DNA of 64,000 nt. Source: Acetobacter orientalis (lineage in GTDB: Bacteria; Pseudomonadota; Alphaproteobacteria; Acetobacterales; Acetobacteraceae). The stretch is from the NCBI RefSeq assembly GCF_000963965.1, contig NZ_BAMX01000014.1, positions 204,875-268,874 on the forward strand, in the 5' to 3' direction. The notes under the pieces are model-generated. The model made no database searches. It saw nothing but the letters and a program-made list of their open reading frames with translations, and was not told where the DNA came from. The position numbers were made by a program, and so were the translations under genes. The stretch's first letter is position 1. Every line of letters begins with the position of its first letter. This document shows positions 17,960 through 27,316 of the stretch, in pieces.

Positions 17960-18598
17960 ATGTGCACCACGCAAAGGGGTGTAAGCCCTTTACCCCCAGC
18001 CCGTGGTGGTATGCGCATTTTGGGTTTAACCGGGGGTATGGGCATGGGCAAAAGCACGGTAGCGGCCATGTTGGCCCGTGCGGGCCTGCCTGTGTTTGAT
18101 GCCGATGCCACCGTACGCAGCTTACAGGCCGAGAACGGTGCTGCTTTGCCCGCCATTGCACGTTTGGTGCCCAGTGCTGTGCATAATGGCCACCTAGACC
18201 GTGCTGTTTTACGGCAGGCCGTGGTCACGCAGCCGGGTGTGTTGCGGCAGCTTGAGCGTATTATGCACCCCATGGTATGGGCTGCGCGTAACCGTTTTTT
18301 AGCCCATTACCGGCACATTGGTACGCCGTGGGTGGTGCTGGATGTGCCGTTACTGTTTGAAGCCGGGGGCAACAGGCTGTGCGATTATGTGATGGTTGTT
18401 TCTGCCCCACCGTGGGTGCAGGCTGCCCGTGTGGCAAAACGGCGCAACGTGCCCGTGGCAGAGGCCCGTAAACTGATAGCGCGGCAAATGCCAGATGCCC
18501 GCAAGCGGCTGTTGGCGGATATAGTAATTGAAACAGGTGTACCATTTGCCCAAACGCAGCGGCAGGTGCGCACCTTACTCAGGGTTTTAAAGGCATGA
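17960..18598 (+). CDS. coaE: Dephospho-CoA kinase
   Basis: Last step of coenzyme A synthesis, phosphorylating dephospho-CoA with ATP. The core begins MRILGLTGGMGMGKST, the P-loop of CoaE. DADATVRSL follows, then DVPLLFEAG with the family's DxPLLFE, and RRNVPVAEARKLIARQM in the lid and adenine region. Start choice: ATG 17960 has GGGGAGAG 5 bases upstream and adds 17 residues. ATG 18011 fits the usual N-terminus but has a weak ribosome site. The end overlaps dnaQ as ATGA. Confidence 0.93.
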   Translation: MCTTQRGVSPLPPARGGMRILGLTGGMGMGKSTVAAMLARAGLPVFDADATVRSLQAENGAALPAIARLVPSAVHNGHLDRAVLRQAVVTQPGVLRQLERIMHPMVWAARNRFLAHYRHIGTPWVVLDVPLLFEAGGNRLCDYVMVVSAPPWVQAARVAKRRNVPVAEARKLIARQMPDARKRLLADIVIETGVPFAQTQRQVRTLLRVLKA

Positions 18599-19269
18599 AA
18601 CGCTCTATTCTGTTTGATACGGAAACCACCGGCCTTGACCCAGCCACCGGGGATAGGGTGATTGAAATTGCAGCCCTTGAACTGATAGGCGACCTGCCAA
18701 CAGGTAATAATTTTCATGTGTTGATAGACCCTGAGCGCGATATTCCGGAAGAAGCAACACGCGTACATGGCTTTACGCTGGCAGACCTTGAAGGTAAGCC
18801 GAAGTTTGCCGAGGTGGCCAGCGCGTTTTTAGCGTTTATTGGCGATGATGAACTGATTGCCCATAACGCCCGCTTTGACTTTGGCTTTGTGAATGCCGAG
18901 CTAAAACGGGCAGGCCATAAGCCATTAGATATGGCCCGCATGGTAGATACGCTGGATATGGCGCGTGAGCGCTTTCCGGGCATGCCAAATAGTTTGGACG
19001 CGCTGTGCCGCCGCTTTGGGGTCGATCTATCTGCCCGTACAACCCACAACGCTTTGCTAGACTGTAAATTGCTGGCCGATGTGTATGTGGAGCTTATGGG
19101 GGGCCGCCAGCACGGCCTTGGTTTGGTGGCAGAAGGCGGGCAGGCCCCTAGTGTTGTCTACCAAGGCCCAAGCCAGCGCCGTGTTGTGCGGGTTGTGCCA
19201 ACCCCGGCCGAACTGGCAGCGCATACCGCCTTTGTTGATAAGCTGAGCGACCCTGTGTGGAAAGCGTAA
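18595..19269 (+). CDS. dnaQ: DNA polymerase III epsilon subunit (3'-5' proofreading exonuclease)
   Basis: The proofreading exonuclease of replicative DNA polymerase III. The DEDDh motifs are intact: FDTETTG (Asp8, Glu10), LIAHNARFDFGFVN (Asp near 97) and THNALLDCKLLADVY (His and Asp near 147-152). The C-terminal tail after residue 165 would bind the polymerase subunit. Length 224 is usual. Translation appears coupled to coaE through a 4-base overlap. The aroE-coaE-dnaQ order is common in alphaproteobacteria. Confidence 0.95.
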   Translation: MKRSILFDTETTGLDPATGDRVIEIAALELIGDLPTGNNFHVLIDPERDIPEEATRVHGFTLADLEGKPKFAEVASAFLAFIGDDELIAHNARFDFGFVNAELKRAGHKPLDMARMVDTLDMARERFPGMPNSLDALCRRFGVDLSARTTHNALLDCKLLADVYVELMGGRQHGLGLVAEGGQAPSVVYQGPSQRRVVRVVPTPAELAAHTAFVDKLSDPVWKA

Positions 19270-19424
19270 CGGTTCCCTTAAGTACTATTTTTTGTGCTAA
19301 GCGATATTTGTGAGAACTGTCGTGTTTCTTCTTTGTGCAAAACATGTCACAAGTGTCAGATAGAGTTATTGACCGTTTATGGAATGGCAACATTCTGTCT
19401 TAGTGTAACGTAAGGAGCCTTTTG

Positions 19425-19949
19425 ATGCGTTCTGCATCTGTTCGCGTTTTTGCTGCCGTGGCGCTGGGTAGCATTTGGTCCCTTACTGCCTGCGCTCAGT
19501 CTCCCCTTGGGCCGGTAACGGGTGAGGTCTCTTTCCACACCCATTCGGCAGACCTTGGGGTTGGTTATACCTGGGGGCAGGGTACACTTACATATGGTGG
19601 TCGTTCTTACCCCTTTACTATCAAAGGGGCAGCGGCAGCGGCCATTGGCTATTCCAGCGGTGTTAGCGTTGGCAAAGTTTACAACTTGCAGCGCGTAGAA
19701 GACTTTGCTGGCACGTTCTGGGCTTTAACGGGTGAGGCAACAGTGGGCCGTGGCGTAAGCGGCGTCTTGATGGAAAACGATAACGGTGTGCGTATTCGCC
19801 TAGATTACACCCGTAGCGGGGCACGCTTTGCGGCATCGCCAGAGCGTTTGACGATCAAGCTTGACCAAACCGCGTCAAAACCCTTGCCTGCTGCTTCTAA
19901 AACGAGCGTAACGCAAAAAACGTCCGTACCAGCGCCGCAAAAGCTGTAA
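19425..19949 (+). CDS. Lipoprotein, unknown function
   Basis: A 174-residue exported protein with leader MRSASVRVFAAVALGSIWSL and a lipobox-like LTAC (Cys near 23). The mature domain is Gly- and beta-rich (LGVGYTWGQGTLTYGGRSYPF, read in parts, and VGKVYNLQRVEDFAGTFWAL). It resembles a small beta-sandwich or barrel, but I do not recognise the family. The tail is Ser/Thr/Lys/Pro-rich. AAGGAG lies 7 bases before ATG 19425. It is a single gene closed by two hairpins. Confidence 0.8.
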   Translation: MRSASVRVFAAVALGSIWSLTACAQSPLGPVTGEVSFHTHSADLGVGYTWGQGTLTYGGRSYPFTIKGAAAAAIGYSSGVSVGKVYNLQRVEDFAGTFWALTGEATVGRGVSGVLMENDNGVRIRLDYTRSGARFAASPERLTIKLDQTASKPLPAASKTSVTQKTSVPAPQKL

Positions 19950-19959
19950 TTGCTAAAAA

Positions 19960-20006
19960 GAGGGGCTGTGTTGCCCCTCACGGCTTGCTGTTTTTACACA
20001 AGCCGT
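19960..20006. terminator. Two adjacent hairpins between convergent genes
   Basis: GAGGGGC (19960-19966) pairs with GCCCCTC (19973-19979). Directly after it, ACGGCTT (19980-19986) pairs with AAGCCGT (20000-20006), with a loop containing TTTTT. They lie between convergent coding regions and probably terminate from both sides. Confidence 0.65.
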
Positions 20007-21175
20007 TAGCTACGGTGTGCCGGACTGTGCACGCGGTTGGTTTTTTGGGCTTGGCCCAAAAGTAGCCTAACGGTTTTATTGAGCACGTTTTCTTCTTCAA
20101 ATAATTCTAACGCTCTTTTGCGCCCCGCAGCCCCCATGCGCCTGCGTAAGGCTGGGTTAAGCGTAAGGGTACGCAGGGCAGCGGCCAACGGGGCCACTGT
20201 GTTTGCGGGCACGAGCAAGCCAGTTTGGTTATGCACGACTTGCTCACGCGGGCCGCGTATTTCTGTGCTGACAACAGGCAGTTCTGTCAGCATGGCTTCA
20301 ATAATAGACATGGGCAGCCCTTCAAAATGGCTGGGTAGTGTAAAAATATCGGCTGCGGCCAGTAGGGCTGGAATGTCGCTGCGGTAGCCAAGGCATTTTA
20401 GCCGAGAGCCAAGGGCTGCACGCGCTTTATGAAAACAGGCATCAAGCGAACTCCCGTGGTCGGATTGTAGGCGCTCGCCTACAATCCAAAGTTCAGCTTG
20501 GGGCACGCTTTCCATGGCCGCGAGCAGCTCTGGGTAGCCTTTATGCCGCACTAAACGAGAGACGGCGATAATAACAGGCGTTGTTTCTTCTGTGTCTAAC
20601 TCGGCCCGTATGCGCGCGCGGGTTGCGGCATCTGGTTTAAAAAGGGTGCTACTGCGGCCATTACCTATGGCTACCGGGTGGGGGTGAATATGCAGGCGGC
20701 GGGCGTCTTCTGCTTCTTCTTGCGACACGGTAAGGTACAGGTTTGTTAAGTGGCCGCAGAGCTTCTCAAGTATAAGAGAAAGACGTTGCCGGGCTTTAGA
20801 GCTGGGTTGGTTAAACAAAAAGCCGTGGCACGTATAAGCAATGCACGGCACGCCACAGAGTTTGGCCGCAACACGTGCCAAAATGCCAGAAATGGGCATG
20901 TGAGCGTGTACCATATCGGGCTTTTCGCGCTTTATAAGGCGCAGGAGCGCCCAAAACGCTTTTGCCTGCCCAAGGGGGGCGTAAGAACGCACAAACGGTA
21001 CAGTTTCTACCCGAAAGCCTTCGGCGCGGGTTTGGGCCACCAGTGGGCCATCGGCACAAACACCCACAACCTCGTGCCCTTGGGCGCGGAGGGCACGCAT
21101 AAGCGGCAAGACAAAATGTGTCAGTGAAAAATCGACATTGGTGATTTCAAGAATTTTCACCTTTGCCTCATTCAC
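20006..21175 (-). CDS. Glycosyltransferase, GT4 (GT-B) family
   Basis: A 389-residue cytoplasmic-face glycosyltransferase. The N-terminal Rossmann domain (ILEITNVDFSLTHFVLPLMRAL) and PDMVHAHMPISGILAR near residue 92 are followed by the GT4 nucleotide-sugar site: VSRLVRHKGYPELL near 208, LLAAADIFTLPSHFEGLPMSIIEAM near 275 (the E-x7-E element) and NQTGLLVPANTV near 325. The N-terminal segment resembles transferases for capsule or exopolysaccharide. The GTG start at 21175 overlaps the heparinase gene by 8 bases; GTG 21160 is an alternative with a better-placed GAGG. Donor and acceptor are unknown. Confidence 0.88.
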   Translation of the reverse strand: MNEAKVKILEITNVDFSLTHFVLPLMRALRAQGHEVVGVCADGPLVAQTRAEGFRVETVPFVRSYAPLGQAKAFWALLRLIKREKPDMVHAHMPISGILARVAAKLCGVPCIAYTCHGFLFNQPSSKARQRLSLILEKLCGHLTNLYLTVSQEEAEDARRLHIHPHPVAIGNGRSSTLFKPDAATRARIRAELDTEETTPVIIAVSRLVRHKGYPELLAAMESVPQAELWIVGERLQSDHGSSLDACFHKARAALGSRLKCLGYRSDIPALLAAADIFTLPSHFEGLPMSIIEAMLTELPVVSTEIRGPREQVVHNQTGLLVPANTVAPLAAALRTLTLNPALRRRMGAAGRKRALELFEEENVLNKTVRLLLGQAQKTNRVHSPAHRS

Positions 21176-23294
21176 TCACAAGGGACAGGGCCCAGCGCAC
21201 AGGGGGGCAGGGCATGGGTTGGTTGGCGAGTTGTTGCGCTAATGGCAGGGGGGAGGACACTTCTTCTGCTGCCGCTGCACGGGCTTCTTCTACGCGGCGG
21301 GCTTGGCGGGCTGCGGCTTCTTCTGCGCGGGCTTGTTCTGCAAACAGAGTGTCTGTTGTACCGGGGTTTGTGCGCTCAGCGGTATAGTGCAGGTGCACAA
21401 CCCCACCTAGCAGGGTGGGTACGCTATCTGCCGGGGGAGGGTCACGCGGTATGGGTGCGTAGTCATCTTCTTCCACCATAGGGGCAGGCTCTGCGGTGTA
21501 ATGCTCTTCTTGCAGTTGGGTGTGGGAGAGGTCTGCTTCTTCGTAGGTTTCGGGCTGTGTATAGGTGGTGTAGCTTTCAGCCTCGGGTGCGGAGTAGAAT
21601 TCTGGGGTGTGCTCTGCTTGCAGGTTATCTTCGGGCGTTGTGCTCAGTTGCTGCTCTTCCACCAGATAGGCAGCTTGCTCAGTACCATCTGCTGTAAGGT
21701 CAGCCTCGCCGGGTTCGTGCTCTGTGTGCTCTGTGTCTTCGGTGATTGGGCTGGGTTGTGGCACAATGGGAGTGAGCACAATCTGGCGGGTAGGGGCACG
21801 GTGTGGGCCGCCCAGATACACGCTTTCTTCTATGGTTGCGTGGGCATCGGACTGGAAAAGCCAGCTTTCTTCTTCGGTATAAAGTAAAAAGCCGTTTTCG
21901 GTCTGCTCTATAGTAACATCGGGGTGGAGGTGAAAGCGCACGCAAAAATCTGTACGGGTGCCGCCGGGCAAGGTTTCTTCACCGCGCAGGGTTTGCCCGT
22001 CTGGGCCAAGATAGAGCTGGCGCATATAGGTGCCGCCGCCGTGCTGGGCGTAGCCGTCGTGCGTCATATGGAGCCAGTGCGCACCATCTTGTGTGGTGTG
22101 GTGGCGGGTTACTTGGGGGCGGCGGGTTACGTGGCCCGCTTTATTAAGATCTATGGGCGAGAGGTCTTTAAATTCCAGTACCGAATGGGCCGCGGCTTGC
22201 CTAAGGGCCTCTGCCCAGCCGCGTTGTATGCTGGAGCCACAATTAACGATAATGCGCTGCTTGCCAGATGAAAACTCGAAAGACAGCATGCCCGCATGGG
22301 CGGTGCTGTCAAACCCCGTTGGGGCAACGCTGCCAGCATCTGCCAAAAGCAGGGTACGGCCACTGGCAAGGCGCATATAGCCGCTATCTGCAATGCTTGC
22401 AGCGATAACATTACTACGTGAGGCACGGCTGATAATATGAGCCACCCAAGGGGCTTCTCGGGCCATGCTACCGTTAAAAATCATCAGTCCGCCATCATTA
22501 TGCCGCATGGCGCGCAACACCAGTGTTGCCCGGTTGCAAACGCTCATGAGCGAACTGGGAAGCGGTAGATGTGCAATTTGCAGAATACTGGTAATTTCTG
22601 CCATTTCTCGCACGGCCTGAAACTGGTTTTCAGGGTTGCGGGTTTTATGGCTGCCATCTGGTAAAAACTGATTATTTATTGTCTCATCAATCAGCTTTAA
22701 AAAACGGCTTAAAAAATCTGGTTGGTCTGGAATAGCAACAGCAACGCTGAGCAGCCCCTTAAGGGCTGTAAGGGCGCGCCACCCTTCTGCCCCTTCTGGC
22801 ATAAGGGCAATAATGGAACGCCCTTCCATAATAAGGGCGGCCATAAGGGTTTGGCGGAAGTGGTCATCTGCCGTGGCGGCAAAAAAGTCGTAGTAAGACA
22901 GCCACGCGGCAAGGCGCGCACCAGTAATGGCCGGGTCTGACACAGGCCGTTCTGAGGCGGGAATGCTAATCCATGTTGCCACCAGACTACGGGCTTTAAC
23001 GCGGGCAGATTCTGCCCCGAGTTCCCGCAGGTCGCGCAGCCAGCCAAAACCTTGCAGCCACTCCCGGTAGGGTTGTGGCCAGTTTGGGCTGTCCCACTGG
23101 CCGTGGTGCAGTGGGTGTGCCACCCCTTCAAAAAAAGCCTGATTACGCACAAGGCGCTCACCGACTGCCGGGTTGCCAGGCCAAGGGTCTCGTAATGTTT
23201 GTGCCGGAGCAGTTGGCACACGCCCAAAACCCCCTAAGGGGTTGCGCATAGCAAAGGTAAGGCGGGCTTCACGGGTCCAGCGGCGCAGTGACAT
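21168..23294 (-). CDS. Heparinase II/III family protein with long acidic C-terminal extension
   Basis: A 708-residue protein of the heparinase II/III-like family found beside rpe and rsmB in many alphaproteobacteria. Residues about 50-300 form the helical toroid (YREWLQGFGWLRDL, LPDGSHKTRNPENQ, NDGGLMIFNGS). Residues about 310-505 form the beta-sandwich (FDSTAHAGMLSFEFSSGKQR, TRDFCVRFHLHPDV). The substrate is unknown and the genomic setting does not suggest glycosaminoglycans. From about residue 510 to 650 there is an unusual Glu/Pro/Thr/Tyr-rich acidic tail with many EE, EHTEHE and TAEP segments, then an Ala/Arg-rich helix (ARAEEAAARQARRVEEAR). It lacks an obvious signal peptide. Confidence 0.87.
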   Translation of the reverse strand: MSLRRWTREARLTFAMRNPLGGFGRVPTAPAQTLRDPWPGNPAVGERLVRNQAFFEGVAHPLHHGQWDSPNWPQPYREWLQGFGWLRDLRELGAESARVKARSLVATWISIPASERPVSDPAITGARLAAWLSYYDFFAATADDHFRQTLMAALIMEGRSIIALMPEGAEGWRALTALKGLLSVAVAIPDQPDFLSRFLKLIDETINNQFLPDGSHKTRNPENQFQAVREMAEITSILQIAHLPLPSSLMSVCNRATLVLRAMRHNDGGLMIFNGSMAREAPWVAHIISRASRSNVIAASIADSGYMRLASGRTLLLADAGSVAPTGFDSTAHAGMLSFEFSSGKQRIIVNCGSSIQRGWAEALRQAAAHSVLEFKDLSPIDLNKAGHVTRRPQVTRHHTTQDGAHWLHMTHDGYAQHGGGTYMRQLYLGPDGQTLRGEETLPGGTRTDFCVRFHLHPDVTIEQTENGFLLYTEEESWLFQSDAHATIEESVYLGGPHRAPTRQIVLTPIVPQPSPITEDTEHTEHEPGEADLTADGTEQAAYLVEEQQLSTTPEDNLQAEHTPEFYSAPEAESYTTYTQPETYEEADLSHTQLQEEHYTAEPAPMVEEDDYAPIPRDPPPADSVPTLLGGVVHLHYTAERTNPGTTDTLFAEQARAEEAAARQARRVEEARAAAAEEVSSPLPLAQQLANQPMPCPPVRWALSLVSE

Positions 23295-23385
23295 TAGGCA
23301 GTATTGGCTCCGGGGCTAGAGGGTGGCAGGGCGTTGGGTGCTGTAAGGAAACACCTTTGTAAAATGGTGGGCAAAGTGCAAGCGT

Positions 23386-24057
23386 TTAGGGGGTGTTTTC
23401 CGGTCTAAGGGCTGCTATGGCGGCTTTATAGTCGGGTTTTGCGTAAATAGCGCTGCCTGCAATAAGCACATCTGCCCCGGCTTTGGTGGCAAGGGGGGCG
23501 GTTGTGGCATCTATGCCGCCATCAACGGCCAGCCGGATATCGCGCCCGGTTTGTGTAATCATATCACGCAGGCGGCTGATTTTGGGCAGTTGGCTATGTA
23601 AGAATTTTTGCCCCCCAAAGCCGGGGTTAACGCTCATAACCAGAATAACATCAACTAAATCAAGTATTTCACTAATGGCTTCTGGCGGGGTGGCGGGGCA
23701 CAGCACAATGCCCGGCTTGGCCCCAAGTGCGCGAATATGCTGCAAAGAGCGGTGGGCGTGTGGGCCTGCCTCAATATGAATAAGAATATTATCGGCCCCG
23801 GCTTTGGCGAAGGCTTCAAGGTATGGGTCTGCTGGTTCAATCATCAGGTGTACGTCAAAAGGCAACTGCGTATGGGGGCGCAGGGCCTTAACAACCTGTG
23901 GGCCAAACGAAATGTTGGGCACAAAATGGCCGTCCATAACGTCTAGGTGAATCCAGTCTGCGCCAGCGTTGGCAACGGCCTGCACCTCTTCACCCAAGCG
24001 GGCAAAGTCTGCGGCCAAGATACTGGGGGCAATGAGGGGGCGTGCTGCGGATGTCAT
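23386..24057 (-). CDS. rpe: Ribulose-phosphate 3-epimerase
   Basis: Interconverts ribulose 5-phosphate and xylulose 5-phosphate in the pentose phosphate pathway, the main sugar route in acetic acid bacteria. The TIM barrel shows [17 protein letters not shown] at the start, [17 protein letters not shown] near residue 35 (metal ligands), DVHLMIE near 67, [12 protein letters not shown] near 143, VDGGID near 178 and IAGSAIY near 200. The start at 24057 (MTSAAR) gives the usual length of about 223. The in-frame TTG at 24093 adds an unconserved leader. It lies between rsmB and the heparinase gene on the same strand. Confidence 0.95.
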   Translation of the reverse strand: MTSAARPLIAPSILAADFARLGEEVQAVANAGADWIHLDVMDGHFVPNISFGPQVVKALRPHTQLPFDVHLMIEPADPYLEAFAKAGADNILIHIEAGPHAHRSLQHIRALGAKPGIVLCPATPPEAISEILDLVDVILVMSVNPGFGGQKFLHSQLPKISRLRDMITQTGRDIRLAVDGGIDATTAPLATKAGADVLIAGSAIYAKPDYKAAIAALRPENTP

Positions 24058-24114
24058 GAGAGTGTTTATCCGCAATCCCGCAGCACGGCGCAACTGATGT
24101 TTATAGAAAAACGC

Positions 24115-25446
24115 TCAGTCTTTTGGACGAATAAAGCGTGCAGCAAAAAAGCCGTCCATGCTGCCTTTGTCTGCCCACATACCGGGGTGGGTGCGCAACC
24201 AGCCCTCTGGGGTTAGGGCTTCGGGCAGTACGGCCAGCTCTTCTGGGGTGAAAGGGGCAGGCTGCCAGCCCATAGCCTGTGCCGCACGGGCACGGGCAGG
24301 GCCTTCTTCTTCCTGCAAGGAGCACACGGCATAAATAAGCCGCCCGCCGGGTTTAACCATACCCATAGCGGCTTTGAGCATTTGGTCTTGCCCAGCGGTA
24401 AGGGTGTTGAGGTCTCGGGGGCGTTTAACCCACAGCACATCGGGGTGGCGGCGGGCTGTGCCGGTGGCAGAGCAGGGGGCGTCAAGCAAAATGGCGTCTT
24501 GCAGGGTGTCTGGCACCCAGCTTGTGGCATCGGCCTGCACAATTTCAACGGGGTAGGCCAGACGCTCCATATTTTCGCGCAGGCGGGTTAGGCGGTTTGG
24601 GTTTTGTTCAACAGCCGTTACGGTAGCCCCGGCTGCGGCAAGCTGTGCTGTTTTGCCGCCGGGGGCAGCGCAAAGGTCTGTCACTTTTTCGCCGGGTTGG
24701 GCATTAAGCAACCGCGCAGGCAGGGTTGCTGCGGCATCTTGTACCCAAAAAGCCCCTTCCTCATAACCTGGTAGTTCTGCCACGCGTGTGCCTGCTGGCA
24801 TACGGATAGAGCCGTTGGGCAGTACAACGCCGCCCTCTGGTGCGGTGGCGCCGGGGCGTAGGGTAAGGTCAAGCGGGGCTTCGTGGCTAATGCCACGGGC
24901 AATAGCGCGGGGTACGCCACGGCCAAGTTGGTTCCATGCTGTCCATAACCATGCGGGAATATCCAGACGGTTCTGGTCTAGCCCTTCTAGCAGGGTTGCC
25001 CCTTGGTCTGCCACTTTGCGCAATACAGCGTTGGCCAGCCCGGTAAAGGGGGCCAGCTTACGGCGGCGCAAAAGAGATACCGTGGTGCCAACGGCAGCAT
25101 GGGGTGGTGTTTCAAGAAACAAAAGCTGTGCGCAGCCCATCATCAGCGCCACGCGTACTGGCTCTGGGGGTTCTTTGCGTAAAAAAGGTTCTAGCAAAGC
25201 GCGCAGGGTGCCCATGTGCCGCAGCGTTGTGGCGGCTAGGCGGTGCGCTGCTGCGCGGTCTCTGGGGGGGGCGTTGTGGGCCGTAGCTGAGCGTGTCAGG
25301 CTATTTTCAAGCATGCGGCGGTTTTCAACCACACCGCACAGAATATCAAAGGCCACATCCCGCGTGGGGTCAGCAGGCTGGGGAGCATTTCCCTGACGGG
25401 ACGTGCTGCGCTGTCTGGGTTTGCGGGGGCGGGGTTCTGCTGTCAT
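24115..25446 (-). CDS. rsmB: 16S rRNA (cytosine-5-)-methyltransferase RsmB-like
   Basis: A 443-residue RNA m5C methyltransferase. An N-terminal NusB-like helical RNA-binding domain (about residues 25-165: AFDILCGVVENRRML, LRKEPPEPVRVALMMGCAQLLFL) is fused to a SAM domain. That domain has VTDLCAAPGGKTAQLA near 254, VEQNPNRL near 280, LLDAPCSATGTARRHPDV near 318 and YAVCSLQEEEG near 365. The two Cys are the nucleophile and release residues of the family. ATG 25446 follows one TTG codon; either could initiate. The base modified is inferred from RsmB homologues. Confidence 0.92.
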   Translation of the reverse strand: MTAEPRPRKPRQRSTSRQGNAPQPADPTRDVAFDILCGVVENRRMLENSLTRSATAHNAPPRDRAAAHRLAATTLRHMGTLRALLEPFLRKEPPEPVRVALMMGCAQLLFLETPPHAAVGTTVSLLRRRKLAPFTGLANAVLRKVADQGATLLEGLDQNRLDIPAWLWTAWNQLGRGVPRAIARGISHEAPLDLTLRPGATAPEGGVVLPNGSIRMPAGTRVAELPGYEEGAFWVQDAAATLPARLLNAQPGEKVTDLCAAPGGKTAQLAAAGATVTAVEQNPNRLTRLRENMERLAYPVEIVQADATSWVPDTLQDAILLDAPCSATGTARRHPDVLWVKRPRDLNTLTAGQDQMLKAAMGMVKPGGRLIYAVCSLQEEEGPARARAAQAMGWQPAPFTPEELAVLPEALTPEGWLRTHPGMWADKGSMDGFFAARFIRPKD

Positions 25447-25499
25447 CAACTCACTATCGGGTCTGGCAAAAATGCTACACTATTAAAGGCGCTGGTGGG

Positions 25500-26135
25500 T
25501 TAACCCACCAGCAATGCCGCTTGGGCTTGGCAGGAAGCGGGCGTTTTGTCCAGAAAATGCCGCAACACTGTTGGGTAAAGCTTGTGTTCTTGCTCAAGCA
25601 CGCGGGCGCCAAGCTGGTCTGGCGTGTCACCTGACAGCACAGGCACGGCGGCTTGCCCCAGAATAGGCCCTTCGTCCATGCCTTCAGTCACCAAATGCAC
25701 GGTGCAGCCATGTAGGCGCACGCCAGCGTCTATTGCGCGCTCATGCGTGTGCAAGCCGGGGAAGGAGGGCAGAAGGCTGGGGTGAATATTCAGCATTTTG
25801 CCAGCCCAAGCCTGTGTGAGGTAAGGGGTAAGCAGGCGCATATAGCCAGCAAGGCAAACGGCTTCGGCCCCCGCTTCTTTTAAGCAGGCATCGAGTGCTT
25901 GCTCGTGGGCAGCGCGGTCTTTTTTGTAAGGCCGGTGGTCTATCGCTTTAACGCTTAAGCCTGCTTTACGCGCCATTTCCAAGCCCGGTGCATCGGGGTT
26001 GTTGCTTATAACAACGCAAATCCGTGCGGGAAAAGCAGGGTCTTCACACGCGCGGATAAGTGCTGTGGCATTGCTGCCACGGCCACTGAGCAGAATGGCA
26101 ACCGGTGTTTTATGCGTACCCATACTCAGGCTCAT
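25500..26135 (-). CDS. purN: Phosphoribosylglycinamide formyltransferase
   Basis: Third step of purine synthesis: transfers a formyl group from 10-formyltetrahydrofolate to GAR. The 211-residue fold shows [13 protein letters not shown] near residue 14, [12 protein letters not shown] near 42, the catalytic set [12 protein letters not shown] near 112 (Asn, His) and [15 protein letters not shown] near 143 (Asp), plus CLAGYMRLL near 92. The start overlaps the purM stop as ATGA, giving a purM-purN unit that is common in bacteria. Confidence 0.96.
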   Translation of the reverse strand: MSLSMGTHKTPVAILLSGRGSNATALIRACEDPAFPARICVVISNNPDAPGLEMARKAGLSVKAIDHRPYKKDRAAHEQALDACLKEAGAEAVCLAGYMRLLTPYLTQAWAGKMLNIHPSLLPSFPGLHTHERAIDAGVRLHGCTVHLVTEGMDEGPILGQAAVPVLSGDTPDQLGARVLEQEHKLYPTVLRHFLDKTPASCQAQAALLVG

Positions 26136-27214
26136 GCTGCGTGAAAGTCTGGGCAGGCTTTAATGCGCAGGTCTGGTTTGGCTGTTGGGTTTGCGGCCTT
26201 GGCAATGTGGCCAATAAGGGTTGCTGGCTCGCCCATTTCTTTTAACATGGCCAGTACGTCATCGGGTTTGGGGGTAACAAGTACCATGCCCACGCCACAG
26301 TTAAAGACGCGCAGCATTTCTTCGTTAGCGACATTGCCCGTGCGGGCAAGCCACTTAAAGACCGGCGGCACGGGCCACTGGGCGGTAAGAACTGCGTCTA
26401 GCCCGTTAGGCAGTACGCGGGGCAGGTTGCCCGGCAGACCACCACCCGTAATGTGGGCCGCAGCATGTAGCAGGCCTGCACGGTGCAGGGCGAGCACAGG
26501 TTTTACATACAGTTTGGTGGGGGTTAGCAGTGCCTCACCCAATGTTTGGTTGGGGGCAAAGGCTGCGGGGTCTGTCCAGGCTAGGTGGGCATCGCTTACA
26601 ATACGGCGCACCAGAGAATAGCCGTTGGAATGCACACCAGAAGAAGGCAGGGCAATAAGGGCGTCGCCTTCTGCAATGCTGCCGGGCAGTAAGCTGTCAC
26701 GTTCTGCCGCACCAACCGAAAAGCCTGCAAGGTCGTAGTGGCCATCGGCGTACATGCCGGGCATTTCGGCGGTTTCACCGCCTACCAGAGCGCAGCCAGA
26801 GTCTTTGCAGCCCTGTGCAATGCCGCGCACAACTTTGGCGGCACTTTCTACAGACAAGCGGCCTGTTGCAAAATAATCGAGGAAGAACAGCGGTTCTGCA
26901 CCCTGCACAATAAGGTCGTTCACGCACATGGCCACAAGGTCTATGCCTACGGTTTCGTGCAGGTCTGTTTCAATGGCAAGGTTTAGCTTGGTGCCAACGC
27001 CATCTGTGCAAGAAACCAGTACAGGGTCTTTAAAGCCTGCTGCTTTAAGGTCAAACAGCGCACCAAACCCGCCAAGGCCGCCCATTGTGCCGGGGCGGTC
27101 TGTTGCTTTTGCTGCTGGGCGGATAGCATCTATTAGGGCTTCTCCCGCTTCAATATCCACGCCAGAGTCACGGTAGGTCAGGCTGGAAGACGGGGTAGCA
27201 GGAGAAGAGGTCAT
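26132..27214 (-). CDS. purM: Phosphoribosylformylglycinamidine cyclo-ligase
   Basis: Fifth step of purine synthesis: ATP-dependent ring closure of FGAM to AIR. The 360-residue protein shows [15 protein letters not shown] at the start, [24 protein letters not shown] near residue 48, [27 protein letters not shown] near 85, [14 protein letters not shown] near 130, [13 protein letters not shown] near 178 and [16 protein letters not shown] near 235. ATG 27214 is used; the open frame runs 88 codons further upstream but that part is not conserved and crosses the divergent hdaA promoter. purM divergent from hdaA is a common alphaproteobacterial order. Confidence 0.96.
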   Translation of the reverse strand: MTSSPATPSSSLTYRDSGVDIEAGEALIDAIRPAAKATDRPGTMGGLGGFGALFDLKAAGFKDPVLVSCTDGVGTKLNLAIETDLHETVGIDLVAMCVNDLIVQGAEPLFFLDYFATGRLSVESAAKVVRGIAQGCKDSGCALVGGETAEMPGMYADGHYDLAGFSVGAAERDSLLPGSIAEGDALIALPSSGVHSNGYSLVRRIVSDAHLAWTDPAAFAPNQTLGEALLTPTKLYVKPVLALHRAGLLHAAAHITGGGLPGNLPRVLPNGLDAVLTAQWPVPPVFKWLARTGNVANEEMLRVFNCGVGMVLVTPKPDDVLAMLKEMGEPATLIGHIAKAANPTAKPDLRIKACPDFHAA

Positions 27215-27316
27215 GGCGGCACTCTTGAAATTATTAAAGGGTCGATGCAACGGACTTGGTAGGGTAGATTCCCTGCGGGTAGTCTTTACGGCAGGTGAAG
27301 CGACACGCAAAGCGGC

